A stretch of 64,000 nt of DNA from NCBI GenBank assembly GCA_029721515.1, contig CM056563.1, forward strand, positions 23,026,954 to 23,090,953. The letters run 5' to 3'. The translations under genes were made by a program, and so were the position numbers. A model generated the notes under the pieces. It was not told where the DNA came from, did not search any database, and saw nothing but the letters and a program-made list of their open reading frames with translations. Shown here piece by piece: positions 61,301 to 64,000 of the stretch. The DNA comes from Synanceia verrucosa (taxonomy: Eukaryota > Chordata > Actinopteri > Perciformes > Synanceiidae). Every line of letters begins with the position of its first letter. The first letter of the stretch is position 1.

Positions 61301-63896
61301 GTATTTCTGTAATGTTGATGAGGCACATGATGAACTACAACCATATTTTTACCAGAACAATGACTTTATTCTCAGAAATTTATGACTTTATTCTCACAAA
61401 TAATGACTTTATTCTTGTAAATTCATGACTTATCTTAAATTTATGATAAAGTCATAAATTTATGACTTTAATCTCGTAAATTTACAACTTTATTTTTGTA
61501 AATTTACAACTTTATTCTCATAAAAGACTTTATTCTTGTAAATAATTACATTAATGACATAAATTTATGACTTTATTCTCGTACATAATGACTGTAAGTC
61601 TGTAAAAAAGGCCCTAATACTCTATCGTAGCATTTATATAGCCTCTTTATTCATGTAGTTCAGGGTATTTGTCCAGTGACACCTTCACATGTGGACAGGA
61701 TCAGGAGGCTGAAGCATCCAGTTCTTGAAACATTCATCCGAATGAGGCTTTAAGGCACAAAAGGAGCTGTTTAGGGCTTCACTGAAATATAACATGAGCT
61801 GTGAATAAGCTGCAGCAGCTTAAACAAAAGGGAGTTAAGAGCAGACTAAAGTTGTGTCCTTCAGGTCAAATGTTATTTTAGCTCATTTATCTTTGGTTAT
61901 AATAGATTCTTTTGGGATATTACTGCTGGCCTTCAAAGGCAGCCACTGAGCAAAAATGAGCAGCAGTTTTAGTGTAACTCGCTGCTCTACGTCGTCATCA
62001 CACCTGCACACACACATTTAATCACGCTCAGCGAGCCACTTAAACTTTACGCAATAATTCATCCCAACCGATGGCGACTGCAGCATACACAGAAACACAA
62101 GCACAAACTTCCTGCTTGTGTCCTCTATTGCAGCCGCTCCATAATGTGAATTGACATTTAATCCAACAAGGTGAGCTGAAACTCAAGCTCAAATAGGCTG
62201 TACACATACAACAAAGCATGTTTTACTGTCTCTGGGGACTCATTACTCATTACTGAATGTGTGCCTCTGGCAGAGGAAATCTCCATAAACGTGCTGTAGC
62301 CTATAAAAACACGCAGCACAGTACATGAGCCAGCCTGATCTGTACACACACATACATGTGGCAGCTACTCAGCTGTGGGCTACTACACCCACGCACAATT
62401 ATTTCACATGTTTGGCTGAATGCATTACTCTCAGCTATGGACTGGGCTTGAAAGGTCAGGATTTTCAGGCGCACAGGGAAGTGAAATTAGAGGAGGAATT
62501 TGCCATCTCAGACTTCTTTCACATACAAAAGAGCATCATCTGCAGCAGGATGGGAAGATAGTGACGCTCAGTGACTAACTGATGAAGTGACCAGAGCGAC
62601 AAATGCTCAACAAGGTCCAAAGAACAACGAAATTCTGGCAAATGTCACATCAAATGTCACAAAACCAGCCAGTATTTCCAGGTCAGGCAACGTACCGCTG
62701 TGCCAGAATAACTCCAAGTGATCCATAATTAAATAAATGCTTTATTCTATATAGGGCTGCAACTAATGATTATTTTGATAGTGGACTAATCTATTGACTA
62801 TCTTAACGATTTGTTAACTAATCAGATAATGATTTAAATTAAATCAGTTGATCAGTTTTGATGCAAACTTGATGTGATGCCTACGCTCCAGCTGTGTCTA
62901 TGTTGTTACAAAGGGTGGGAAAAAATATCAATATGACAATATGGCAATACTTTTTTGGGCAAAGTGTAAATCCAGAGCAACTTCTGACTTTTTAAATACA
63001 AATTTAATAGAAAAAAATAATACACATTAACACGGTAACTTTGACAGCCCTAATACAGTAGATATGTATGTGTATATGTATGTATGACTATATGTACACA
63101 TGTATGTAAAAATGTGCACATATATTCATACATGTGCATACTGTATATACAACTTGATCTACATTTTAAATTTCTATGCAGAATATCACAGTATATAGCA
63201 ATTTTGCGATAATGTATCGCATCGTGACTCAAGTATCACGACACATAGCGTATCGTGAGGTCCTTGCTAATTCCCAGCCCTAGTTGTTACCACGATATTT
63301 CAAGTGTAACTTATCCTTACTGTGCTTTCCTCCTTCCTTTAACTCTTCCTCGCTCTTCCACCATCCTCATCCTCACCTGCTACACCTCCAGGTCATCATT
63401 CCTCCATCTCATGCAAAACTTTCACTCACTGCAACATTTTTTTTTTTAATGGCATTTTGTCGTAACGAAGAACCTAAGGCCCTTAGCTGTAGTCAGCACT
63501 CATCACGTTTAGATGAGGGACACTAACGCTGTTAGCAGTACACTGTTACAACGGAAGCTCAAGTACGAATGTGATTAATTTGCATGTGCTGTATACCCAA
63601 GCTAAAATAGTGAAGTCAGACACACACATACACCCGTGCAGAGCATGCATATGTACAGTGAAAGGCTCACCCATAAATCAAACACCTTTGATTTTGCTCT
63701 TAACACCCAATTTAATTAGCATCTCTGGAGCTCAAAATAAACTCATAACATGTTGTCAGGCTTACCCTCCTCCTCCATAGGCTCCTCTGAATGAGGGGAA
63801 ACACATTATTTTGGATATGATGAGGATGATGATGATGATGCTCTACAGACGGACACACAAACACTGAACACAGTAGGTTTTTCTTACCCTTCTTGT
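22277..63896 (-). CDS. mybpc2: Fast skeletal myosin-binding protein C gene (30 coding exons seen; 5' end outside window)
   Basis: This is a thick-filament protein of the sarcomere C-zone. From knowledge of the family, its C-terminal domains bind the myosin rod and titin, and C1 with the M-motif contacts myosin heads and actin to tune contraction. Thirty exons join in one frame (3,350 nt, about 1,116 residues). The order is an acidic tail, Ig C1, M-motif, Ig C2, C3, C4, a short linker, Ig C5, Fn3 C6 and C7, Ig C8, Fn3 C9 and Ig C10. Mammalian MYBPC2 is about 1,140 residues, so only a short N-terminus is missing. The fast assignment rests on the C4-C5 linker IKIEYVPRQ, the C4 stretch LTVKAAEQAVFKCEVSDEKV, and the lack of C0 and of the cardiac C5 insert. 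Whether it is the a or b teleost paralogue cannot be told. The promoter and start codon lie to the right of the window. No frameshift or stop was found in any exon. Confidence 0.94.
22506..22692 (-). CDS. mybpc2: mybpc2 exon: Ig C10, second part
   Basis: A 187-nt exon, phase 0 in and 1 out. It encodes PKIIWLKNNMIIGEDPKFLM, then NNQGVLTLNIRKLSTFDGGK and YSCRAINELGQDEVECKLEV. YSCRA carries the F-strand cysteine paired with that of the preceding exon. A GGA repeat lies just upstream of the acceptor. Confidence 0.96.
22710..22738. repeat. (GGA)n / (TCC)n trinucleotide repeat
   Basis: About nine GGA triplets on plus, which is CCT/TCC on the transcribed minus strand. It lies about 18 nt upstream of the last C10 exon acceptor and probably forms part of its pyrimidine tract. 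Confidence 0.9.
23300..23560 (+). mobile_element. TTAA MITE, 3'-truncated copy in a mybpc2 intron
   Basis: It starts TTAACTCATTGAGTGCCA and carries TTTTGAGTCATATTTCTAGA, CTGAATAGCTCAAATGAAAG and TTATCAGAGGTAGAGTAGAG. It stops after TTTTTGTCCAGATTCTG without the right terminal repeat. It lies just downstream of the first C10 exon. Confidence 0.85.
23661..23797 (-). CDS. mybpc2: mybpc2 exon: Ig C10, first part
   Basis: A 137-nt exon, phase 1 in and 0 out. It encodes GLACKRLPFKERDVNHSPKF, then LVDRSVVAGYSTAISCAVRG and YPK. ISCAV holds the B-strand cysteine of C10, the domain needed for thick-filament anchoring. Confidence 0.94.
24722..24881 (-). CDS. mybpc2: mybpc2 exon: Fn3 C9, second half
   Basis: A 160-nt exon, phase 0 in and 1 out. 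It encodes DWFTVYEHNRRPSCTVSDLV, then NEYSFRVFTENICGLSDEPG and VSKNTAIITKT. The stretch NICGLSDxPGVSKNTA is a fast-isoform match. Confidence 0.96.
25182..26122. mobile_element. Foldback element with long terminal inverted repeats, copy 1
   Basis: The left arm begins GTGTACCATTCATTCGTTTT and continues CTCAATATTCATTCCCAAAA, GTGTTTCCAGCTTTTCATCC and CCGCCTTTCGCAAATT. The right arm is its imperfect inverse (AATTTGCGAGAGGCGGCTGG, TTTGGTTTTGGGAATGAATA, ATTAATGAACGAGTGATACA). Each arm is about 250-300 bp around a short core, and no coding sequence is present. A related copy lies at 39739-40413. Confidence 0.85.
26155..26294 (-). CDS. mybpc2: mybpc2 exon: Fn3 C9, first half
   Basis: A 140-nt exon, phase 1 in and 0 out. 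It encodes EKPGPPISVHVTDVWGFNAA, then LEWKPPKDDGNCEIIGYTIQ and KADMKTK. A foldback element ends about 32 nt beyond its GTACAG donor. Confidence 0.95.
27229..27867. mobile_element. hAT-like nonautonomous element
   Basis: The left end is CAGGGGTCTGCAGCCTTTA and the right end reads GGTTGCAGACCTCTG, an inverted pair. The flanks ATCTAGTT and GTCTAGGT resemble an 8-bp duplication around TCTAG, the core often seen at hAT insertions. It has no transposase. Inside, 27280-27465 holds AATAAAGT / ACTTTATT modules like those at 60.1-61.6 kb, in the opposite order. It also contains A-rich runs. Confidence 0.65.
27908..28103 (-). CDS. mybpc2: mybpc2 exon: Ig C8, second part
   Basis: A 196-nt exon, phase 0 in and 1 out. 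It encodes GKPRPVVTWFKDGVLLEDKT, then TILFIRSSQRTHSGKYTLSV and QIENMSDNADIHIQVV. A hAT-like element ends only 40 nt beyond its donor. Confidence 0.95.
28730..28818 (-). CDS. mybpc2: mybpc2 exon: Ig C8, first part
   Basis: An 89-nt exon, phase 1 in and 0 out. It encodes ENPKIRLPRHLRTKLITLVG, then EKVNIVIPFQ. The usual RQTYIRKVGE of the family is RTKLITLVGE here, a small local divergence. C8 lacks the B-strand cysteine (VIPFQ), as in other MyBP-C proteins. Confidence 0.93.
29100..29267 (-). CDS. mybpc2: mybpc2 exon: Fn3 C7, second half
   Basis: A 168-nt exon, phase 1 at both ends. It encodes SDHWVQANEEPVGKNQYRVK, then FRVVAVNIAGRSPPATLSQA and VTIREIM. AVNIAGRS and VTIREI are conserved in MYBPC2. 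Confidence 0.95.
29427..29561 (-). CDS. mybpc2: mybpc2 exon: Fn3 C7, first half
   Basis: A 135-nt exon, phase 1 at both ends. It encodes VDDVTDTTCALKWRPPEKIG, then AGGIDGYIIEYCAEG. It closely follows the family C7 pattern VTDTTxxxKWRPPxxIGAGGIDGY. Confidence 0.95.
29701..29889 (-). CDS. mybpc2: mybpc2 exon: Fn3 C6, second half
   Basis: A 189-nt exon, phase 1 at both ends. It encodes GYLMERKKVGSSRWTKLNFD, then YEMRVFAVNGIGVSQPSASS and KPFMPI. Y-x-M/F-R-V-x-AVN-x-G is the Fn3 F-strand. Confidence 0.96.
29977..30081 (-). CDS. mybpc2: mybpc2 exon: Fn3 C6, first half
   Basis: A 105-nt exon, phase 1 at both ends. It encodes DVPDSPENVKCTSFGEDSAT, then ITWDPPAFDGGVPIK. W-x-PP and DGG are the fibronectin type III signature of the first strands. 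Confidence 0.95.
30200..30650 (-). mobile_element. TTAA MITE, copy in mybpc2 intron between C5 and C6
   Basis: The left end is degraded (TTGATACATTGAGTGCCA) and the right end is GCACTCAAAGAGTTAA. Shared blocks are GCGGGTCGCCGATCATGGTC, ACCTCTGATAAAACAAGAAT and CTGTGGGTCTAGAAATATGA. It is inverted relative to the copies at 17.5 and 46.3 kb. Confidence 0.87.
30904..31063 (-). CDS. mybpc2: mybpc2 exon: Ig C5, second half
   Basis: A 160-nt exon, phase 0 in and 1 out. It encodes EVSEGEGRVRVETRKTLSSF, then DEGRYSITVTNPAGEDKLEL. It ends FVRIV before the DVPD start of C6. Confidence 0.95.
31303..31442 (-). CDS. mybpc2: mybpc2 exon: Ig C5, first half
   Basis: A 140-nt exon, phase 1 in and 0 out. It encodes DPPKIHLDTSSTGDNNTITV, then VAGNKLRLDVEITGEPAPTV and CWMKGNE. 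The donor is GTGAGA after GAA. The cardiac-specific C5 insertion is absent. Confidence 0.94.
31936..31972. repeat. (TTA)n(TTG)n trinucleotide repeat
   Basis: A run of TTA triplets passes into GTT/TTG triplets inside the intron before the first C5 exon. Confidence 0.9.
32871..32900 (-). CDS. mybpc2: mybpc2 exon: C4-C5 linker microexon (EIKIEYVPRQ)
   Basis: A 30-nt exon, phase 1 at both ends, encodes E-I-K-I-E-Y-V-P-R-Q. The equivalent (EIKVEYVPKQ in mammals) is found in the fast isoform, so this small exon is the best single paralogue marker. It is symmetric and could be skipped without a frameshift. Confidence 0.93.
32990..33096 (-). CDS. mybpc2: mybpc2 exon: Ig C4, second half
   Basis: A 107-nt exon, phase 2 in and 1 out. 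It encodes THKLTIDDVKPSDAGDYTF, then VPDGYALSLSAKLNFL. The VPDGYALSLSAKLNFLE ending is typical. The acceptor region (CTGGTCCCCAG) is short on pyrimidines. Confidence 0.95.
33306..33340. repeat. (GT)n microsatellite
   Basis: A GT run inside the intron between the two C4 exons. Confidence 0.9.
33502..33667 (-). CDS. mybpc2: mybpc2 exon: Ig C4, first half
   Basis: A 166-nt exon, phase 1 in and 2 out. It encodes DKELQVLQSIADLTVKAAEQ, then AVFKCEVSDEKVTGKWFKDG. This is one of the most conserved stretches of MYBPC2. The 7.3-kb intron upstream of it holds the LTR retrotransposon. Confidence 0.96.
34116..34520 (-). repeat. 3' LTR of the gypsy-like element
   Basis: It aligns to the 5' LTR over its left 250 bp and at GTTTTGAGAATGTT. 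AATAAA on minus lies at 34192-34197. A purine-rich tract (AGTTTAGAGGGGAG on minus) precedes it and could be the polypurine tract. Confidence 0.8.
35303..35905 (-). pseudogene. Retrotransposon integrase fragments
   Basis: The part at 35905-35603 has an HHCC-type finger (GVHNKAGHQG then KCCKRC) and LVCLDIWSAENSKG with the first catalytic aspartate. The part at 35491-35303 has TTSYHPMGNGNCERFSRTLG with the catalytic glutamate. They share a phase but are split by a stop. Residual C-terminal sequence continues to about 34.9 kb (RFPRCHTYRIRHSNTGQERV). Confidence 0.8.
36106..36717 (-). pseudogene. Retrotransposon RNase H fragment
   Basis: A 203-codon open stretch starts near HSDLSQPFILLTDASQDSLE and contains ARPIAFATKALTRAQSNYP and YIPGTKNIVADALSRLP. 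This is the RNase H pattern TDAS...SR/K...E...ADALSR of gypsy elements. It is in a different frame from the RT fragment. Confidence 0.85.
36689..37480 (-). pseudogene. Retrotransposon reverse transcriptase, broken
   Basis: The frame at 36997-36689 holds LLCYLDDVLVYAPNEAEGL, the catalytic YxDD box of reverse transcriptase, followed by GLQLGPKKCLFLRRRFLGHI. Upstream, 37420-37223 has ASP-like and LVEKEWGSQ sequence in another phase, showing at least one frameshift. The segment joining RT to RNase H is far shorter than usual, so an internal deletion is likely. Confidence 0.75.
37480..38286 (-). pseudogene. Retrotransposon pol N-terminal / protease-side fragments
   Basis: Three short minus-strand frames lie end to end in different phases (38286-38029, 38027-37824, 37818-37480). 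The last contains APVRVLNTSDKALTLKRHTK, which resembles the segment between protease and reverse transcriptase in gypsy pol. The first begins MASRGQ and is Ser/Pro-rich; it may be a gag-like remnant. No gag zinc knuckle was seen. Confidence 0.5.
38534..38553 (-). other. Primer-binding-site-like sequence
   Basis: On minus it reads TGGTGCAGTGACCCGGATCC directly inside the 5' LTR. TGG complements the CCA end of a tRNA. Its position and form fit a retrotransposon primer-binding site; which tRNA is not assigned. Confidence 0.6.
38554..39082 (-). repeat. 5' LTR of the gypsy-like element
   Basis: It shares GGTATTTATGAAGGTACACA, TGATCAACACGTTTATTCTC and AAGAAAGCGCACATGTCACA with the other LTR. An AATAAA lies on minus at 38629-38634. 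It is about 120 bp longer than the 3' LTR because of a divergent stretch near 38.87-39.0 kb. Confidence 0.8.
39739..40413. mobile_element. Foldback element with long terminal inverted repeats, copy 2
   Basis: The left arm GTATAACTCATTCATTAATT, CTCAATATTCGTTCCCAAAA, GTGTTTCCAGCGTTTCATCC is mirrored by the right arm GGATGAAACGCTGGAAACGC, TTGGTTTTGGTAAGGAATAT, ACTGAACGAATGATACACC. It is shorter than copy 1 because the core differs. Confidence 0.85.
40967..41136 (-). CDS. mybpc2: mybpc2 exon: Ig C3, second half
   Basis: A 170-nt exon, phase 2 in and 1 out. It encodes MKDGVELNRD, then KYRFKKDGKRHILI and YYVFTNGGESKAELEVE. RYRFKKDGKRHILI-type sequence is characteristic of MYBPC2. Confidence 0.95.
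41548..42039 (-). mobile_element. TTAA MITE, full copy in the intron between the two C3 exons
   Basis: Left end TTAACTCATTGAGTGCCA, right end GACACTCAATGAGTTAA. It contains the GGGAGATGTAGTCAGAGCAT and ACCTCTGATAAAACAAGAAT blocks. The terminal repeats are close to perfect. Confidence 0.9.
42261..42366 (-). CDS. mybpc2: mybpc2 exon: Ig C3, first half
   Basis: A 106-nt exon, phase 1 in and 2 out. It encodes EPPITITKQLDDVHTVVGEK, then VEFEVEVSEDGASVKW. EPPI plus VKW place it at the start of C3. Confidence 0.94.
43700..44095. repeat. A/T-rich low-complexity tract and hAT-like repeat fragment
   Basis: 43700-43920 is dominated by AAATAAAATA/AATATAATAT motifs. 43925-44093 has GTTGACTAATTGATTCACAG and ends AGTCAACTAATCAGC...GGGCAGCCCT, similar in reverse to GGGCTGCAACTAATGATTAT at 62.75 kb. 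An open frame across the tract is a composition artefact. Confidence 0.6.
44534..44658 (-). CDS. mybpc2: mybpc2 exon: Ig C2, second half
   Basis: A 125-nt exon, phase 2 in and 1 out. It encodes KYVFESVGNKRTLTINKCNL, then DDAAYECVVGEEKCFTEVFV. It ends with VK before the EPP of C3. Confidence 0.95.
46278..46710 (+). mobile_element. TTAA MITE, full copy in the intron between the two C2 exons
   Basis: Left end TTAACTCTCTGAGTGCCA, right end TGGCACTCAAAGAGTTAA, an inverted pair matching at nearly every position. It contains TTTCTAGACCCACAGAACAT and GACTACATCTCCCAGAAGCC blocks. Confidence 0.92.
47349..47481 (-). CDS. mybpc2: mybpc2 exon: Ig C2, first half
   Basis: A 133-nt exon, phase 1 in and 2 out. 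It encodes AFLRKLDPAYSVDKGKKIQ and the tryptophan strand VKWLKNGQEVKPSA. FxxKLDPAYxVDKG is a family signature for C2. Confidence 0.95.
47754..47923 (-). CDS. mybpc2: mybpc2 exon: M-motif helical bundle
   Basis: A 170-nt exon, phase 2 in and 1 out. It encodes the lysine-rich start EKKQKVEEVDVDVWEILKAA and then YERIAFEYGITDLRGML, the tri-helix bundle of the M-motif implicated in actin and calmodulin contact. The phosphorylatable serine loop of the cardiac protein is not present, as expected of a skeletal form. Confidence 0.95.
47999..48055 (-). CDS. mybpc2: mybpc2 exon: M-motif, first part
   Basis: A 57-nt exon, phase 2 at both ends, encodes GDAGEDAGELDFSALLKKR. The AGELDFSxLLKKR motif is highly conserved in all MyBP-C isoforms. 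A 4.2-kb intron carrying a Tc1 element separates it from the previous exon. Confidence 0.93.
48420..48700 (+). mobile_element. LINE-like 3' tail fragment
   Basis: A TTTTATTTTATTTTATC-rich stretch leads to GTGAATTTTCCACAATAGGG and GATCAATAAAAC, resembling the conserved 3' end of a common fish LINE family. No reverse transcriptase frame accompanies it. Confidence 0.45.
49505..50752 (+). mobile_element. Tc1-like DNA transposon
   Basis: The ends are inverted: CACTATATTGCCAAAAGTAT on the left and ATACTTTTGGTAATATAGTG on the right, each flanked by TA, the target duplication of Tc1/mariner insertions. Length is 1,248 bp. It sits in the 4.2-kb mybpc2 intron between M-region exons, transcribed opposite to the gene, and carries one transposase reading frame. 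Confidence 0.95.
49639..50670 (+). pseudogene. Tc1 transposase with two nonsense codons
   Basis: From ATGGGTCGCTCT the frame runs 344 codons to TGA with no frameshift, but TGA codons at 50134-50136 and 50443-50445 interrupt it. Visible parts are the paired N-terminal helix-turn-helix region (SSLLNIPQSTVSCIIRTWK), the GRPRK AT-hook-like motif, the DDE-type catalytic domain with HDCAPVHKARS and SPDLNPIEHLWDEL, and an ending AAKGGPTSY. In WSEESRF the residue that is normally the first catalytic aspartate reads Glu. The copy should be inactive, though its ends could still be mobilised by another transposase. Confidence 0.92.
50870..51331 (+). mobile_element. CGATA-rich inverted-repeat element, copy 1
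   Basis: Starts TAGGGGTAGATACTGGCAAG, then GACTTCACAATTTTGCGATA and ACTTGAGTCACGATATGATA, a central TATG/TATA tract, and ends GATATTTTTTCCCACCCTA. The short end pair TAGGGGT / CCACCCTA is inverted. Confidence 0.75.
52270..52318 (-). CDS. mybpc2: mybpc2 exon: C1 to M-motif linker
   Basis: A 49-nt exon, phase 1 in and 2 out, encodes AVLEEQEDNILEAFKRS. The AFKRS motif is the conserved start of the M-region. The donor is GTGAGTG. Confidence 0.88.
52544..52661 (-). CDS. mybpc2: mybpc2 exon: Ig C1, second half
   Basis: A 118-nt exon, phase 0 in and 1 out, encodes IYTCEMSIIKVVDGDAGGYR then CEVTSKDKCDSCTFEVSVQG. YRCEV carries the Ig F-strand cysteine. KDKCDSC matches the fast isoform better than the KDKFD of slow and cardiac forms. 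Confidence 0.95.
53003..53284 (+). mobile_element. CGATA-rich inverted-repeat element, copy 2
   Basis: Starts TAGGGTTGGTATTGGCATAG, has ACTTTAGTCACGATACATCA, a TATGTACACATAT core, and ends with TTTTTTTTCCCACCCA. It is shorter than copy 1 and lies in the intron between the C1 exons. Confidence 0.75.
53877..54025 (-). CDS. mybpc2: mybpc2 exon: Ig C1, first half
   Basis: A 149-nt exon, phase 1 in and 0 out. It encodes GKDVTFVAKVDCSTLMRKP followed by a WLKGKWLDLGSKAGKH segment, the conserved C1 core with its paired tryptophans. Joins on both sides are in frame. Confidence 0.93.
54168..54230 (-). CDS. mybpc2: mybpc2 exon: tail end and start of Ig C1
   Basis: A 63-nt exon, phase 1 at both ends, contains LSGLFVEKPESVTATK, the lead-in of C1 (compare GLFxxKPxSV in the family). 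The acceptor lacks a strong pyrimidine tract and the donor is GTCTGG, so the splice signals are weaker than its neighbours'. Only this acceptor keeps the frame; an AG 11 nt further in would break it. Confidence 0.8.
54891..54905 (-). CDS. mybpc2: mybpc2 microexon 4 in window (15 nt, ELPPD)
   Basis: A 15-nt exon, phase 1 at both ends, encodes E-L-P-P-D. A long pyrimidine tract ends in AG upstream and a GTAAGAG donor follows. It lies about 660 bp upstream of the first C1 exon. Confidence 0.7.
55144..55624 (-). mobile_element. TTAA MITE, full copy in the tail-region intron
   Basis: Left end TTAACTCCTTGCGTGCCA, right end TGGCACTCACTGAGTTAA. It contains GCAGCGGGTCGACATGATCT, GGGAGATGTAGTCAGAGCAT and CTGTGGGTCTAGAAATATGA. 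Confidence 0.9.
56371..57179 (+). mobile_element. CGATA-rich inverted-repeat element, copy 3, with a nested element
   Basis: Starts TAGGAGTGGGTATTTGCAAG, then GACTTCACGATACGATATGT, and ends ATATTTTTTCCACCCCTA. It is interrupted by a second element at 56520-56857, which explains its extra length. Confidence 0.75.
56520..56857 (+). mobile_element. Short inverted-repeat element nested in the CGATA element
   Basis: Begins AGGGCTGTGCAATTAATCAA and ends GCGGCGCTAATATCGCCAGCCCT (18-20-bp ends imperfectly inverted; AGGGCTG / CAGCCCT exact). No coding sequence. Similar AGGGCTGTCAAAATTA sequence lies in copy 1 at 51118 and inverted in copy 4 at about 63.05 kb. Confidence 0.6.
57180..59062. other. Intronic sequence, no exon seen
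   Basis: Part of the long intron in the mybpc2 tail region. 57950-58115 is A/T-rich and ends CAAAATTTCGTTATGCGC then AATGACAATAAAGACCC, resembling another fish LINE 3' tail. The rest is unique sequence. Confidence 0.4.
59063..59083 (-). CDS. mybpc2: mybpc2 microexon 3 in window (21 nt, ANNEPRD)
   Basis: A 21-nt exon, phase 1 at both ends, reads A-N-N-E-P-R-D when joined to the preceding G. A strong pyrimidine tract precedes the acceptor AG and the donor is GTAAGG. It extends the acidic N-terminal tail. Confidence 0.7.
59169..59388. repeat. Short inverted-repeat dispersed element
   Basis: The left end GTATTACTGACATTATGGGG and the right end GTCCCCATAACCTGAGTAATAT form an inverted pair, and GTCCCCATAATGTGAGGACT sits inside. 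No coding content. It is like a non-autonomous element common in fish introns. Confidence 0.55.
59514..59531 (-). CDS. mybpc2: Candidate mybpc2 microexon (18 nt, DVRPAA), unconfirmed
   Basis: An 18-nt stretch is bounded by a plausible AG acceptor and a GTAAAG donor. It is phase 1 at both ends, so it could be included or skipped without changing the frame; inclusion would add D-V-R-P-A-A. Pro/Ala content suits the tail, but such short sites occur by chance in several kilobases of intron, so this is only a candidate. Confidence 0.3.
60133..61629. mobile_element. Inverted-repeat element with an expanded internal 43-bp array
   Basis: The left end ACGATGGCGTATTAGGGCCA and the right end (minus) ACGATAGAGTATTAGGGCC are inverted and nearly identical. 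Next inward on both sides is a TTTTTTACAGACTT-type block, then AATAAAGT modules facing inward from the left and ACTTTATT modules from the right (61360-61600). Most of the interior is the tandem array. No coding frame is present. Confidence 0.7.
60195..61165 (+). repeat. 43-bp minisatellite, about 21 copies
   Basis: The unit is TTTACGAGAATAAAGCAGTA followed by AATTTACGAGATTAAAGTCA and TTA, 43 bp, itself two diverged half-units of 21-22 bp. Copies are nearly identical in the middle; variants are ACCAG for ACGAG, CAATAAA for CAGTAAA and TGTTTA for TATTTA. Copies at the right end are more degenerate (ACAAG, missing bases). Confidence 0.95.
61630..62750. other. Intronic sequence, no exon seen
   Basis: Unique sequence between the minisatellite element and the next repeats, with no conserved coding content. 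The short open frame at 62325-62561 has no domain. Confidence 0.4.
62752..62860 (+). repeat. Fragment of hAT-like dispersed repeat
   Basis: Begins AGGGCTGCAACTAATGATTA and has GTGGACTAATCTATTGACTA, matching in reverse the end of the repeat at 43.9-44.1 kb. It is a fragment without a recognised second end. Confidence 0.5.
62912..63282 (-). mobile_element. CGATA-rich inverted-repeat element, copy 4 (inverted)
   Basis: On plus it starts AGGGTGGGAAAAAATATCAA and ends ATCGTGAGGTCCTTGCTAAT and TCCCAGCCCTA, the reverse of copies 1-3. The core has TATGTACACATGTATGT. Confidence 0.75.
63766..63786 (-). CDS. mybpc2: mybpc2 microexon 2 in window (21 nt, EEPMEEE)
   Basis: A 21-nt exon, phase 1 in and out, encodes E-E-P-M-E-E-E. 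The acceptor follows a pyrimidine-rich stretch and the donor is GTAAG. An acidic, proline-containing sequence is typical of the N-terminal Pro/Ala/Glu tail before C1. Confidence 0.7.
63888..63896 (-). CDS. mybpc2: mybpc2 microexon 1 in window (9 nt, DKK)
   Basis: A 9-nt exon reading AC AAG AAG G lies between a good acceptor (pyrimidine run then AG, seen as CT at 63897-63898) and a GTAAG donor. It is phase 1 at both ends and gives D-K-K if the upstream exon ends in G. Its tiny size makes it less certain than the larger exons, but phase, splice signals and charge fit the N-terminal tail. Confidence 0.6.
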
Positions 63897-64000
63897 CTGA
63901 AAAAGACAAAAAACATTTTATTAGAAAATTAAACAGCCTTCATAAGACCACTATATATTTGATTAGTTTCCAGTGGTTATTGTTGTTGAACTATCTAATA

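Overview
This window looks like nuclear DNA of a teleost fish. Coding exons are short and separated by repeat-rich introns. There are long GT microsatellites, a Tc1-like transposon, a tRNA-like SINE ending in (ATGG)n, and several families of short inverted-repeat elements. No prokaryotic gene organisation is present. The species cannot be read from the sequence.

One protein-coding gene is clear, on the minus strand from about 63.9 kb down to 22.3 kb: fast-skeletal-type myosin-binding protein C (mybpc2). I traced 30 coding exons whose splice sites (AG/GT) and reading phases join without a break. They encode about 1,116 residues: an acidic N-terminal tail built from microexons, Ig C1, the M-motif, Ig C2-C5, Fn3 C6-C7, Ig C8, Fn3 C9, Ig C10, and a short C-terminal tail ending in TGA at 22277-22279. 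The start codon, the first coding exon(s) and the promoter lie beyond 64,000. An absent C0 domain, an absent cardiac C5 insert, and the linker exon reading IKIEYVPRQ between C4 and C5 favour the fast (MYBPC2) paralogue over the slow or cardiac ones.

The left third (1-22.2 kb), downstream of mybpc2, has no recognisable coding gene. It holds a SINE with perfect 11-bp target-site duplications (4.2-4.6 kb), a cluster of GT microsatellites (7.3-8.2 kb), two copies of a TTAA-ended MITE (10.7 and 17.5 kb), and a homeobox-site-rich stretch near 21.4-21.6 kb that may be regulatory.

The mybpc2 introns carry most of the mobile DNA. They contain a decayed Ty3/gypsy-like LTR retrotransposon in the same orientation as the gene (34.1-39.1 kb), a Tc1 element with intact ends but two nonsense codons (49.5-50.75 kb), and five further copies of the TTAA MITE. 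They also contain two foldback elements (25.2-26.1 and 39.7-40.4 kb), a hAT-like element (27.2-27.9 kb), four copies of an element rich in CGATA-type motifs, and an inverted-repeat element (60.1-61.6 kb) whose core is about 21 copies of a 43-bp unit. I found no convincing new multi-gene system. The points most worth a second look are the in-frame N-terminal microexon ladder, the elements lying within about 40 nt of two consecutive 5' splice sites, the sense-oriented LTR polyadenylation signals, the TTAA MITE family and the 43-bp array.
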